Shown: one piece after another, positions 41,406-53,913 of the stretch
Layout of the letters: each line of letters begins with the position of its first letter
How positions within the stretch are numbered: the stretch's first letter is position 1
Assembly: GCA_014529385.2 (NCBI GenBank)
Contig: CM043962.1
Span: forward strand, 37,477,098 to 37,541,097
Reading direction: 5' to 3'
DNA: 64,000 bases
Source of the DNA: Adiantum capillus-veneris
Taxonomy: Eukaryota; Streptophyta; Polypodiopsida; Polypodiales; Pteridaceae
The notes under the pieces: model-generated
What the model saw: the letters and a program-made list of their open reading frames with translations, nothing else
Told to the model about the DNA's origin: nothing
Databases searched by the model: none
Translations under genes and position numbers: made by a program

Positions 41406-42334
41406 GAACAAAATTTGATCAAGATTACCCACTATTCCGTGTCCGCAGACTCTGATTTCGAGAATCTAGCTTAAGTTTCACTTTTGTGGTCCAAATTTCA
41501 CCAAAATTGATTTGTGGGGTCTACTTGATGTGCTTGACCTTGTGATATACTCAAATTTGCAAAATCACCAAGTTTTGAAGCAGATGTAAATAATTGCGAT
41601 TATTTAGTCCTGATAATTTTTTGTAAATTTTTGTTCCAACTTTGACACAGATCTGTTAAGCACCTTATGTTAAGGTCACTAGCCAATTTTCATCAAGTTT
41701 GGATAATTTTTGATCAAATGGTCATCAAATGGTCATCAATTATCTGTCCGCATACTAACTTTGCAATTTTAGTCACAATTTTCAATCCAGTGATCCAAAT
41801 CTTACCAAATTGGGTTTGTGGGCTTATTACAACATGGTAAAGCTAGTGGTATGCCAACTTGGTCAAAAAAGTTCAAAAACACGGCAGATGTAAATAATCG
41901 TGATTATTTACATTTGACAAAATTTTGCAAGTTTTTGGTCAAGTGAGCATATACACATGTTTATCACATCAATATAAGCCTATGAATCAATTTTCAACAA
42001 GTTTGGATAAATTTTTCCTCAATTCACACTCAAGATTCAAAAAGTCAGTACAAACTTTAGTTGTTACCCAGTTTTTTACCAGTTTAGTAATCCAAATCTT
42101 TTGGGCCTTTGTACCAAAGTTGTTTGTACACATGCAATGAGTCAATGGTATGAGTCTTGGCCAATTTAGAGCAAAGAGTTAATAATTGCAATTATTAACT
42201 TGAGGCTTGAAATGAGCAGTTTTTTGCAATTTTCTCAAAGACAGTCTTTTTATGATGTTCTTTAAGCCTGTAAATCAAGTCAAAACTTAGTTTGGCCTAA
42301 TGTCAAGAAAAAGTAAATAATCTGAGTTTTGGTC
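41302..42334. repeat. Fragment F leader palindrome array
   Basis: 22-bp palindromes at 41302-41323, 41586-41607, 41890-41911 and 42179-42200, with a half site at 42313. Starts are 284, 304, 289 and 134 bp apart. Consensus arm GTAAATAATCG (or GTTAATAAT) with TCGTGA, TTGCGA or TTGCAA centres. Confidence 0.85.
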
Positions 42335-42875
42335 AACTTCTTGAAATTTTTACCTCGGAGTGTCTTTGAGCTTACCCCCACTAATTCGGACAACTCTTAG
42401 GCTTACTCTCCAGTCGGATTGAGTGAATTCGAGTCTTTTCAAGCTATTTCTAGCCGTAGACCTGAAATTCTGCAACTTTACATAACAACTCACACTTGAT
42501 TCTTTCAGAGAGAGCAATGTTTTGAAATCCACCTCGGATCCCACTTACCATACTCCTAGTTTCTCATGCAATGGGGTTGTGAAAAGTGTCCACAACACTC
42601 GTTTTCTTGTGTTTTTTATGTTTTTCAGAGTCTTGATCTTAAGACTTGTTTCGTCTACCAATTATTCTCTAAATCCTAATCTAAATCTACAATCCTATAG
42701 TCCTAAAGGTACCCAGCAAGTATGGTTACTTCCAAGCTACCTCTACACAGCAAAAGACGACAATCTTAAGCTATGTGGTTTTTCATAGAGAGTTTTGAAC
42801 TCTAGGCGAACCTAGAGGAAGTTAAAGGACAATTACACAAGACGCTCGTGTTTTTCCCTAGTTTAGGTCTCTTCG

Positions 42876-42894
42876 ATCCCTGGCAGCGGTGCCA
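42876..42894 (-). other. Primer binding site of fragment F (tRNA-Asp type)
   Basis: Minus strand TGGCACCGCTGCCAGGGAT, two bases after the LTR end; it matches the tRNA-Asp 3'-end complement at 16 of 19 positions. Confidence 0.8.
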
Positions 42895-42896
42895 AA

Positions 42897-43590
42897 TGTG
42901 GGACGCATGTCTAACCTCACCATCCTATCTTATTGCAGTATTAGCGAGAATCACGATGAATTTGTCAAACCATGGGACGAAGCTTACTCGACTAGTGCAT
43001 AGAGGCTAAAAGAGGTTGTCAATCTCTCGAAAAACAACTAACAACTTGCATCTAACTCAGGCTACACTCAAGTGACTGAAATCACCAAAAGCCAATCGCT
43101 CATCGGCAAGCAAATCACATCCGTTACAGCATCAAATGATATCCAAACGTAACAAAACTTCTAGGACAAGTTTACAACACCTAAGCACACATGCCTATGG
43201 TCTCAAATTCCACTTTAGGTCAAGTTCCAAAATCGCGATTATTAACAGCAGTGAATTTTTGACTTAGTCGTTTTAGACTCATAATGCATCTAAATGCTTA
43301 GCAATGATGCCCCAATACCCCGCCTATGCTTAGTTTTTGATTTAAAAGTGTAAATTCCTAGTTATGATAACATTAGGCCATGGGTCGGCAATGCCAAAAG
43401 CTACGAAATACTGTGAATGGCTTACGTCAATGTGTAGAGCTCCTACCTGCGGTTGCAATGCAACAAACACATTCGCAATGTGACAACCGGAGAGGGAGTA
43501 GGAAGCGCGAGAAGGAGAGAAGTGAGCGCCGAGCTCACACTGTGTATTTCTTATCCAAAAAACATGTCATTTTGGCTTTTTGCTGCGCAG
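42897..43590 (-). repeat. Partial 5' LTR of fragment F
   Basis: Minus-strand LTR ending CGTCCCACA (plus-strand start TGTGGGACGC). It aligns base-for-base over most of its length with the element B 3' LTR (60490-61123), including AATCGCGATT at 43231-43240. Homology stops near 43590, inside the equivalent of the TATA region, so U3 is missing. Confidence 0.85.
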
Positions 43591-43696
43591 AAAAGTATCA
43601 CATAAAATGCACAATTTAACATTTTCATTTTCTCTCTCTAAGCCGATGTGGCACTTCTTACAGGGCCCAAAAGTGAGTCCAACTTTCTCCTAATGT
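43591..43696. other. Centre between fragment F and element B
   Basis: About 105 bp with a CT-rich stretch and no match to either LTR. No gene. Confidence 0.4.
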
Positions 43697-45251
43697 GTGA
43701 GTTGTTATGTAAAGTTGCAGAATTTCAGGTCTACGGCTAGAAATAGCTTGAAAAGACTCGAATTCACTCAATCCCACTGGAGAGTAAGCCTAAGAGTTGT
43801 CCGAACCAGCGGGTAAGCTCAAAGACACTTCGAGGTAAAAATTTCAAGAAGTTGACCAAAACTCAGATTATTTACTTTTTCTTGACATTTTAGGCCACAT
43901 TAAGTTTTGACTTGATTTATAGGCTTAAAAAACATCATAAAAAGACTGTCTTTGAGAAAATTGCAAAAAAGTGCTCATTTTAAGCCTCAAGTTAATAATC
44001 GTGATTATTAACTTTTTGCTCTAAATTGTCCAAGATTCATACCATTGACTCATTGCATGTGTACAAACAACTTTTGTAAAGGCCCAAGAGATTTGGATCA
44101 CTAAACTGGCAAAAACCTCGGTAAAAATTAAAGTTTGTACTGACTTTTTGAATCTTGAGTGTGAATTGAGGACTTGTTGAAAATTGGTCCATAGGCTTAT
44201 ATTGATGTGATAAACATGTGTACATGCATAGTTGACCAAAAGCTTGCAAAATTTTAGCAAAAAAGTAAATAATCGTGACTATCTACATCTGCCCTGTTTT
44301 TGAACTTTTTTAACCAAGTTGGCATACCTCTAGCTTTACCATGTTGTAATAAGCCCACAAGCCAAATTTGGTAAGATTTGGATCACTAATTAAAATTGCA
44401 AAGTTAGTCTGTGGAAGATAATTGATGACCATTTGACCAAAAATTGTCCAAACTTGATGAAAATTGGCTAGTGACCTTAACTTAAGGTGCTTAACAGATA
44501 TGTGTCAAAGTTGGGGCAAAAATTTGCAAAAAAAAGTTGTCAGGAGTAAATAATCGTTGATTATTTACATCTGCTTCAAAACTTGGTGATTTTGCAAATT
44601 TGAGTATACCTTAAGGTCAAGAACATCAAGTAGACCCCACAAATCAATTTTGGTGAAATTTGGACCACAAAAGTGAGACTTAAGCCAGATTCTCGAAATC
44701 AGAGTCTGCAGACACGGAACAGTAGATAACCTTGATCAAATTTTGTCCAAACTTGTTGAAACTTGTCCAAGGGCTTTAACAAGTTGTATACTTGCCAAAC
44801 CAATCCAAAAAGTGCCAGAACCTAGCAAAAGTAAATAATCGCAATTATTTACTTCTACTATCCAGAGATTTCAACTTTGACTTTTGGGCTTACATAGTAT
44901 TAGACAGCATAAAATAAGGCCGTAGGGCAATTTGGGTTCAATCGGATCAAAATTGGTATAGATACACTGAGTTCACAGGTTGCAGGTTAGACCTTTGATT
45001 TTGCTAAAGCTGAATCTGAAAGTCAAAATTTTGACTTCCATATCACGAAGTGATATACAGAGACCAATCATGAGAGTTCTCAAGCGCTCTATTGTCCTTA
45101 TAGAAAAATAGTTAATTTGATTAATTTTGTACAGGAATCAAGTTGCAGACGAGGCATCAGTGGCTTGACAGAAAGTTGCAATTGAATTGAGTGGAAATTG
45201 ATGACAAGTCAATCCAAGGTGAGTACTTTATCCAGGACTTCATAAGTCTAT
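43697..45251 (+). other. Element B leader
   Basis: About 1.55 kb without a credible gene. It is the inverted counterpart of 40704-42497 in fragment F. Four palindromes at regular spacing, and an AAG|GTGAGT donor-like site at 45226-45233 shortly before the gag ATG. Confidence 0.75.
43991..44852. repeat. Element B leader palindrome array
   Basis: GTTAATAATCG/TGATTATTAAC at 43991-44012, then GTAAATAATCG types at 44265-44286, 44546-44568 (one extra base) and 44831-44852; spacing 274, 281 and 285. Spacer DNA is only weakly repeated (for example AGCCCACAAGCCAAATTTGG and ACCCCACAAATCAATTTTGG). Confidence 0.88.
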
Positions 45252-47855
45252 ATGAACCTTAGATCTGGTCATGTACTAGGAAATCAAGGCCTATTCAAAG
45301 AAACCACCAGTAGAGTATCCATCGAAGAAAGCGTAAATCAAGGCCTATTCAAAGAAACCACCAGTAGAGTATCCATCGAAGAAAGCGTAAATCAAAGCAT
45401 TCCTTGCACACAATTCCTAAGAAGTCTCGGACACTTTTTCAAATTCAACATCCGAAATGTCTTCTTACTCGACTCACTCGGAAACCGGAACGACAATGCG
45501 CTATAAGCATATACTCTCTTTTTACAAGACTAACCATCATGGAGCCCAGGTTTACTTGGATCCTAGCAAAGAGTATGCTATTCGCATTGATGACCATGGT
45601 ATTGAGGTCGAAGAAGAGGTTAGGACAAACAAACAAGGAAAAATGTACATGGATCGAAATGAAACTCAATATGTACAAGTCGAAAATCCTGATGTGGTAT
45701 GGGGATTAGAACTAAACACTATAATCCCAGAAATGTCAACAAAAGAAGGACCACCAACTTTGGAATTCGAGGGATACGATCAAGTAGACTTGAAGCCTTT
45801 GAAACGTCTTAGTACAGATAATCCTAGGATCGGAGTCTATTGTTGGGAAGATAGAAACATAAAAGATCTTTTGTGGACTTCTCATGCTAGGCGAGGACAA
45901 ATAATGGCCATGAAGATCATCTATATCTTCAAGATCAAAGATAAGGGATCTGCGGATCTACCAACTTACTTGTTTAGGGATTGTTATAACAACAATTTTG
46001 TTATGATGACTCTTGAAGAGGTAGAACAAACCAAATACCACGGTATTCCATACGGGATTGGATATTGGGTCAAGGACCGAAAACCACTCCAAGAGACGAA
46101 CATTGTGAGAGATCATCGGAGAGTAATGTAAAGAAACCAGAAACCACCTCATCACGTAGAAAACCGGGTGACACTAAGGCCAGGTCCAAGGCTACATGAG
46201 TCACTATTTCCGACAGACTGGTTTGAAGGACTCGAAACAGGACCAACTCCCAGAAGACCTGGAGTTGAACCAAACAGACGTGTCAGACCAGCTGATTTTC
46301 AAAAATTTGTCAAAAAATACAGTGGATCAGGGGATCCATATGACCACTTAGCAAGCTTTAAGCAAGTGCTAAGAGCAGAGTGTATATTCGATTTCCATAC
46401 TCAATTCGAGGGGTTTGGAATGACATTAGAAGGAAAAGCTTTGACATGGTTCCAAAACATTCCACCAAGGTCAATCATGGACTTGAATACATTAGCTCAA
46501 GGATTTGTAGCTGCTTGTTCTAAAACAGGGATTAAACATAATACGGTAGCTCAAATCTACAGCTTTAAACAGAAACATGGTGAGTCTGTTAGGGATTGTG
46601 CAACTCGAACGAAACAATACATTGCCATATGCCCAGAGATGGAGATACCTGCAGAAGAACAATTTGTATCATTGTTTCTAGAGGGCCTGCTAAACAAAGA
46701 ACTTCATGCTATACTCTATAGTAAAAAGCATGCAACCCTAGAGGCGTGTGTGTCTGATGCTATTTACCTAGGAGACAATTGTGAGATCTTCAATGAAGAG
46801 GATGTCCCTAAGGATAACCAAAGCGAGAAGACAGCATCCACAAAACCAGCACAAGTGGGAGCGGCTACTGCGGCACCACTCTCAGCCATAGAAGATATGC
46901 TAAAAAGGATGAATGACATGATGAACAATATGCAAAAAGCACCTCTGAGAGGACCTAGACAGGGATACCACCACAGGGACAACCAATTAGGCCACAAAAA
47001 TGGTGTGCAATCGAGGGTAAATGGACCAACCATGAGACCCACGAGTGCTACTTCAGACCAAAGAATGATGGGAATGTTCAGTACGTGCCCATGAGGCCCC
47101 AGGGACAACCCATGTACAGATATCAGCCTAATATGACTCAAGCTCAAAGACCACCAATGGGTATGGAAAGACCTCAACCTGTGTTGGGACAACAACCTCC
47201 TTATCCAGGACATAATGTAGTGCCTGTAAAGTACATGCACTCAGAAGGAGTCATAGATGAACAAGCATTAGTGCATGTTACACCCTATGCAGAGCCTAGT
47301 CCATCTACAGTAATGGTAGAGGGAAATTGGTATAGTCCACACCCACCACCAATGGAGGAAACCATGACTTATGCTCCACCAGAGCTCGCACCAATGTATT
47401 ATGTAGCTAATCAAGGTATCAAACCTCCCATGGGAAGACCCATGATGAAGCCGAGAATAGAAAACTGTCATAACTGTGGTGCTGATGACCATTGGAAGAA
47501 TGAATGTCCAGAGCCTGACAAAAACCTCAAACCAATTGAAGCCTATTGCATACAATGTTGCAAAAATGGAGAACACTTTCCGGAAAATTGTCCTAAGAAT
47601 CCTTTGAACAAGGGAAAAACTGTAGTAAACGTAGTCCAAGTGATGCCTAGTAGCTCATTAGAGAGCGAATCGATTGTTCCAATCAAGGTAACCACTAGAT
47701 CACAGGCAAAGAAAAAGAAACACAATTCCTCTGATGATTCGGAGAACACGAAAGTTTCGTCTCAAAGAATCAAAAGGAGCAGAAGCAAAAGATATGAGAC
47801 GAGAAAACAAAAACAATGGATTGAAAACGAAGAGAAAGCAAAAATGCTAGCCTAG
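45252..47855 (+). pseudogene. gag: Gag of element B (frameshifted)
   Basis: ATG 45252, MNLRSGHVLGNQGLF. Small deletions near 45400-45420 shift the frame to 45457 (RYKHILSFYKTNHHGAQVYL, YCWEDRNIKDLLWTSHA, ending TAA near 46131). The capsid frame starts about 46168 (RPADFQKFVKKYSG, FDFHTQFEGFGMTLEGKALTW, LFLEGLLNKELH). Another shift near 47000 leads to zinc knuckles CHNCGADDHWKNEC (near 47468) and CIQCCKNGEHFPENC, then a basic tail ending at the conserved TAG 47853-47855. A 54-bp in-frame duplication lies at 45285-45392. Confidence 0.85.
45285..45392 (+). repeat. 54-bp tandem duplication in element B gag
   Basis: CAAGGCCTATTCAAAGAAAC at 45285 is repeated at 45339, duplicating the peptide QGLFKETTSRVSIEESVN in frame. 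Fragment F has one copy. Confidence 0.9.
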
Positions 47856-48631
47856 GAAGAGTTGAAAGAAACTGGAAGTGAATTCAAGGAAACAACCGTG
47901 AAATCTGGAGGATCCATTCTGGTTGATAAAATTTTTGAGCCTATCAATGCTGCCTTCGAACCTTACCAAGCAGGACTCAAGGCAGGCCAAAACATGGAAA
48001 ACAAATGGAAAAATTATCCATCTCTAGACATGGAAGCAGCTAAGCTGGAAGCTTATCAAAACTTGGTAATAATCACGCAATAAATGCTGGATAAACAAAA
48101 ACCCAAGCTTGAAAATATTGCAAAACAGGAAGATCTTGCGATAGAAGAAACGAAATCAAAATCCGATGTGGTGGCAGAACCCCACCTTGAAACAAATGAA
48201 CCAGAGCTCATAGTGCCGGACAGCGAAGATGCCTTAGACGGAATTCCATTCATAGAGGAAGACTGGCTAGGACACTTATGGGAAAGGTAAGAGAGATCAA
48301 TGATGGGAGCCTAACTTTAAAGGCATCTCCTATAGAGGAAGTCTGGTTGGATAACCTACCATCTGATATGAACATGGATTTACAATCCTTGTACGGGGAT
48401 TGCGGATCGGAGGCTTCAGGAATATCTAAACCTGTGACATTAAAAACATTACCTTCTTACTTGGGAGATAACAAAGATGAATCTATCATTTGCAAGACCA
48501 CTCAAGTAAAAAGATCCAAACAGACCCTAGAAGTAGACAACATTCACTCGATCATGTCTACACCTCTCCAATGCACTCTTACTTTGGGAGAACTATTGAA
48601 ACTCAGGCCATACTTATGGAATGATTTATAA
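47853..48631 (+). pseudogene. Element B gag-pol spacer
   Basis: Begins at the conserved TAG, then ELKETGSEFKETTVKSGGSI LVDKIFEPINAAFE; a TAA at 48081, IAKQEDLAIEETKSK, VPDSEDALDGIPFIEEDW, a shift near 48290, and EEVWLDNLPSDMNMDLQSL with TLKTLPSYLGDN. Counterpart of A 9926-10661. Confidence 0.7.
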
Positions 48632-48772
48632 AAAACCCTAGAGAAGGTGGGGATAACGGGGTTAATCTCTAAGAATTTGGAAAATTTGAAAAATGAAATG
48701 GAAAACAAATAGATTCGATCAGTTCCTATAAACAAGGTCGGAGAATATTATGAAGGGGAAGAAGGAAACTCT

Positions 48773-49060
48773 ACCCTCCCAGTGAAATATAATGACATTG
48801 AAACCATGGCAATACTGGATAGTGGGGTTGGCATAGCCATAGCCACTAAAGCAGTATGGGAATCCTGGGGACAGCCAGCCATTAGACAAACGCGAATGAA
48901 ATTGCAGTTGGCTGACGGACACATTGAGAGACCACTAGGGTTACTAGAAAAAGTGATAGTCAACTCCTATGGAATTGAATATCAACACACTTTTGCCATA
49001 GTAGACTTTGGGAAAAAAATCAACTATGAAATCATATTGGGAAGACCTTTCATGTGATAG
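48773..49060 (+). CDS. Protease 1 of element B
   Basis: VKYNDIETMAILDSGVGIAI with the catalytic Asp at 48818-48820, MKLQLADGHIERPLGLLEK, FAIVDFGKKINYEIILGRPF. All retropepsin blocks are present in one frame, ending with a TGA right after GRPFM (49055-49057). The third residue pattern is DSGV, not DSGA. It would process Gag-Pol. Linker sequence resumes after the stop. Confidence 0.85.
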
Positions 49061-50199
49061 GTACAGCTTATCCAAGATTGGGGAAACGACTATCTGTACT
49101 TGAAGCAAGTAGGATCTATCACAAGAGTCAATCTAAAAGATCACACCTATAGAGATGTCTTGAAAACACCATCCAAGAGTTTGATTCAGTCCCTTTGGTT
49201 GAAACTAAACTCCCATCTTGGTTAAACAAGGACATTTCTATTTGGATGTGCAGAGCTTCAGAAAATGGAAGCTTAAGATGAGAGGAATGTATCCTAGAAA
49301 GGGACTGTACAGACGAAGCCTACGTACCTGAACCCTTTCCAGAACATTTATTTGAACCATTTGAGTGGACTCAAATTTTAGCGACCATGGATGTATGTGT
49401 GAATACGTCTATGCCTACTCAATTTTGCAATGAGGATGGCTACGACATAATTCCCATCCAAATGATGTCAATCCTTAACATTGAAAACAAAGATAAGGAA
49501 ACAAAGGACTTGATGAAAGCTCAACAAGTCTTTTATGACCTCTATTACGATGCAACTGATGAGTTAGATTAACATTCAGCTACCTCAGAAGATTCGGGGT
49601 CAGAAAAAGAGCATACGAGAGCTCAATTACTCTGAAAGGGAGGGGAGGAAAAGTTTTTTGACTTTCCAAACCAGAAATCAAGAAGACAAAAATGGTATAG
49701 AAGAAAGAGAGACACTAAAATTGTGAAAGCACGACCTATGCCATCAGTCTCCAGTAAAACACAATTCCTGATGCAGATAGATGCTAATGATTGTGTCAAG
49801 GACAAAATAACTGGCAGATATCCTTCAAACAAAAGCTCAAAAATGTCTCAGACATTGAGAAAAGCAAGGAAGGGTACTCACGAAGAACATCAGGATAAAA
49901 AACCACTCATGACCAGAGTCGAGCGGAAAAAGAAATATCAAGAGTTAAAAAAATCTCTAAAGGAGATATACACCACCGAAATGGAAACCATAGAAGAGGA
50001 TGGTAAGGATGTAATGCATGTTCCATCCCATTACAAAAAGTTTACTCTCCAAGATCGGAAAATCATAATCGAACAACCTGTTAGGGAACTACGGAAACAA
50101 GGCAAGTCTTACGAAGGACCTGAAAACACTAAAAGGGTAGACTTGACTGAACCAGGAGAGGAACCCAGACCGGATTACATTGCAAATGACTTAACATAA
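49061..50199 (+). pseudogene. Element B PR-RT linker
   Basis: Same blocks as A: PSWLNKDISIWMCRAS, EPFPEHLFEPFEWTQILATM, DVCVN, KAQQVFYDLYYDATDE, PMPSVSSKTQFLMQIDANDC, MTRVERKKKYQELKK, HVPSHYKKFTLQDRKIII, SYEGPENTKRVDLTEPGEE. Stops near 49278, 49572, 49636 and a TAA at 50197. Long, conserved, unassigned. Confidence 0.65.
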
Positions 50200-51050
50200 G
50201 AAGAAGAAAAGCTTTTGCTAAGATTGTTAAAGGAATATCGGGATATCTTCGCTTGGTCTTACAGGGATCTCAAGGGTGTTGATCCAGAAATCTGTCAATA
50301 TACTATACCCATGAGAGATGATGCAAAACCAAGTAGACAGAGACCATACACTTATAACGAAACATTTGCCAGCAAGATCAAAGAAGAGATTGAAAAACTG
50401 AAGGAAGCCGAATTCATTTACGAAATTGAACACACTGATTGGGTGTCTCCAATTGTGGTAGTACCTAAGAAGGATGGGAAACTACGAGTGTGTGTTAATC
50501 TCAAAAAAGTGAATGCAGCTACCATTAGAGACAACTTTCCTCTTCCGATAACTAAGCATGTTTTAGAACGAGTGGCAGGAAAAGAAGCTTACAGCTTCTT
50601 AGATGGTTTTTCAGGATACAATCAACTTTTGGTTAACCCAAAAGATCAACATAAAACTGCTTTTGCAACAAAATGGGGTATATTTGCCTATCGGGTTATG
50701 CCGTTTGGGTTAACTAATGCTCCAGCCACATTTCAGAGATTGATGAGCCATGCTTTCAAAGAGTATCTTCGGAAATTCTTGGAAGTATACATGGATGATC
50801 TATGCGTACATTCGTCAATCCGGGTTGATCATTTTGAACACCTCAAATAGGTATTCGAGAAATGTAGACTTTATTGGATTTGCTTAAATCCTGAAAAGTG
50901 CACATTTATAAGAAGACAAGGGAAAATTCTTGGACATATAGTGTCTAACATGTCATAGCTACCGATATTGAAAAGATTCATGTCATGGCTGATTTGCCGA
51001 GACCAACAACAGTCAAGGGGGTACAAGTTGTGGATTGCAAAACCCATGTA
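50200..51050 (+). pseudogene. Reverse transcriptase of element B (internal deletion)
   Basis: RQRPYTYNETFASKIKEEIE, WVSPIVVVPKKDGKLRVCVN, FLDGFSGYNQLLVNPKDQHK, MPFGLTNAPATFQRLM and an intact YMDD at 50788-50799. A TAG follows at 50848-50850; beyond LNPEKCTF and the GHIVS region the connection part (FMGHYGYYRQFI in C) is deleted near 50950-51045. Non-functional despite the intact active site. Confidence 0.88.
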
Positions 51051-51129
51051 TAGCTTGATTACGCACTTTGAATGGACCGAGACATGTGAAGAATCCATCA
51101 TGAAGCTTAAGCAAGCTCTCACCTCAGCT

Positions 51130-51560
51130 CCAATACTGAAAGCACCCGATTGGGATAAGGTATTCCACGTACATGTAGATGCTTCAAACTTTGCTATTGG
51201 TTGTATACTAGCCCAACCAGGAGATGGGAAAATTGACTTTCCTATTTCTTATTGAAGCCGACAATTGAACATGGCAAAAAAGAATTACACCACCACTAAA
51301 AGAGAAGGACTAGGAATGATCTATGCTGTTAATAAGTATAGACATTACCTATTAGCCAACAAGTTTGTGCTCTCTGTGGACCACCAAGCCTTGTTATATT
51401 TGGTCAACAAACCATGCAGCACAGGGAGAATAGTGAGATGGTTCATCATTCTTTCCGAATTTGATTTCACTGTGTTTGTAAAAAGAGGCACTACACATCA
51501 ACGAGCAGATCATTTGTCAAGAATCGTTTCAGGGGAATCACCTAAAGGGGTAGACGATGA
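51130..51560 (+). pseudogene. RNase H of element B
   Basis: HVHVDASNFAIGCILAQPGD with the first catalytic Asp (deleted in A), a TGA at 51253-51255, then YTTTKREGLGMIYAVNKYRH, VDHQALLYLVNKPCS, RADHLSRIV. Single stop, otherwise complete. Confidence 0.85.
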
Positions 51561-52958
51561 TCTACCAGATGCTTATTTGTTCTCCATGGAAATGATACCT
51601 AGATGGTCGGAAAACATTGTGTCATTAATGACAATAGCTCAAGTGGATTCACAAATACCACTTCCTATCACAATTGATTTAATCGAGCAATTGGCTATGT
51701 ATCAATTACTAGCTGGAAGGCTATATAAAAGAAATCAAGACGGGATATTGCTTTTATTCATTAACCCTGAAGAAAAGGAACAATACCTGAGTCAAGCACA
51801 TGTTACTATAGTAGGAGTTCACTTTGCGGAAGATCAAACTATGCAACGAATCTTAAGACTTGGAGTATTTTGGCCGACTATGAGGAGAGATGTTATATCT
51901 TTTGTAAAAGATTGCTCTCAATGTCAAAAACAACCACCCAATCCTCATGTAACATTATTTCAAATGTCACCTATTCCTAAGTGGAGTAACTATCTGGTTA
52001 CTTACTTATCGAGCCGAACATTTCCTGAGGATATGAGTAAACGCCGTCAAAGAGCAATTGAAACGGAAGCAAGAGACTATGCTCTCCTTGGGAACCAATT
52101 TTATCAGAGAGGTAAAGATCAACATTTGTGTCTTTGTGCAAATGAAAACGAGTATATTCCGATTATAGAACAAGCACGTGCTGGATTAGCTAGAGGTCAC
52201 TTTTCTAGTGAGACCACCGCAAGAGAAATCTTGATGGGAGGCATATGGTGGCCAACACTTGTTGCAGATGCCAAAGAATATGTTCGAAGGTGTGATGCTT
52301 GGCAACGAGCAAAAATGACAACACGAGTAGGCAGCATGCCCTTAAGACCAATGATGGGGGCTACAGCCTTTGCAAAATGGGGTATAGATTTTGTTGGATC
52401 GATACAGCCACCTGCTTACAGAACCCAAGCTCAATATATCATTGTAGCTACGGACTATTTGACCAAGTGGGCCGAGGCTAAAGCAACCCAAAAGAATGAT
52501 GTCAAAACCACTGTTGCATTCTTATATGAGTATGTATTCACAAGGTATGGACTGCCAATAGAGATTGTCAGTGAGCAGGGAACTCATTTCCTCAATGAGG
52601 TAATAGAGTATTTGCTTAATGAGTTTATGGTTATCCATAACAAATCAGCTCCCTATCATCCACAAGCAAACGGACAAGCTGAGCATACGAATAAAATCTT
52701 AGCTCAGTACTGACCAAAGTGGTTAGTTCAGGAAGGATAGATTGGGAAATGAATCTCCATGCTGCTCTATGGGCTTATCGAGTTTCATTCAAAACAGCTC
52801 TAAATGCTACACTCTTTAACCTTGTTTATGGTCTTGATGCCATACTCCCAATAGAGTTTCTATTACTGAGATTAAGGGTAGCACAGACTCTTGAGTGGAC
52901 TAGACATGAATTGTCAGAAAGACTTGAAGATTTGGAAAAGCTAGATGAGCAAAGGCTC
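51561..52958 (+). pseudogene. Integrase of element B, up to the inversion breakpoint
   Basis: Module 1 is intact (AHVTIVGVH...CSQC). Module 2 has lost two ligands: ARAGLARGH (His to Arg) and CDAW (Cys to Trp). Core: DFVGSIQPPAYRTQAQY, second catalytic residue Glu (VSEQGTHF, 52573-52575) instead of Asp, HPQANGQAEH with the final Glu. A frame change near 52710 leads to LWAYRVSFKTALNATLFNLV and RLEDLEKLDEQRL, where collinearity stops at the inversion. Confidence 0.87.
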
Positions 52959-53382
52959 CTTCTAATCACCATCGTGTCTTCAATTTTTCCATCTAAGCTT
53001 TCTTGCTATTTATTATTAATTTTGACCTGTTTATTTAAAAAAATCAAAGAAAATAGCAAAATTCTCTAAAAAAATAAAGTAAAAATCCAATAATTAAGAA
53101 AATCACTTGAAAAACATAGCTTTATTGTTTTTTGTTGGATTTCTCTATTTTTAATCCTCCTTATCAACAAAAATGATGAAAAATATCAAAAAAGGGACTA
53201 TTTTTTATGATTTTCCGATAGTATATACACTATTCGCACTCATCGAGAAGATATTATCAATGAATTTTCCCTTGTTGATGAATTATAAGGGCATTATTAG
53301 GTAATTTTGCAAAAAATCACATGTTAACATGGAACTTTTTCCTCCCTCTTCAAACATTGCCCTTGATTACTTAGTACTTAGT

Positions 53383-53400
53383 GCCCTTCCACCCCTCCTA
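53383..53400 (-). other. Internal polypurine tract of element B (in the inverted segment)
   Basis: Minus strand TAGGAGGGGTGGAAGGGC, at the same place as the internal tracts of A and C, followed by the shared GGGCAATGTTTGAA motif. Confidence 0.65.
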
Positions 53401-53913
53401 GATGGCGTACTCTGGGACGACTACGTGCATGGGTTGAACAATTGTGTCTATGTATCACCGTGATTGGCTCTACCATGATATGAAGATCAATGCAATTCAA
53501 ACCAATATGTTGTGCAAGAGCTGGGTCTTGAGTAAATAACTCAAGGATTCCCGATGTCGAGGTTTGCTGCTGATGTCTTTTAAAGAGAAAATCCTGTAGC
53601 TTTGTGCTCTCTGTTTGATTGTACCATCAGGTGGTTTTAGCACGCTAATTTCTTGAGCTATTGGTAGCACGTTAGACGGTTGTCGAGTTTTTTCTCGCCA
53701 TTGGTAGCTCGATCGACTTGGTGCTGTATAGTGTTTTAGAGCCTATTGAGACTTAACTCACCACTGTTTGTTTGGTTTCGTGGTGTGTGGAGAAGATAAG
53801 TGCTTCTTTTTCTTCCAAACTTTTTTCATGTTAGGTTCCTTGTTCATAGATGCTCGATTTTGTGCTCGAATCCTTGGAACCGTCTTCTGTTTCTTTGGTG
53901 AAGTTTTAGGCAC

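Larger units (their letters stand above)
39505..43590 (-). mobile_element. Fragment F: 5' end of a family-B element on the minus strand
   Basis: On the minus strand: partial 5' LTR (42897-43590), primer site (42876-42894), leader with palindromes, then gag up to the capsid (ends at 39505 after WFQNIPPR and a TAG). Its gag and leader are an inverted, diverged copy of 43697-46500 of element B, giving a head-to-head pair around a ~1.2-kb centre. Confidence 0.85.

Noticed and set aside
42871-42896. tRNA-like 3' end on the plus strand (GGCAGCGGTGCCA)
   Set aside because: It is the primer binding site of fragment F next to the LTR end; no cloverleaf upstream.
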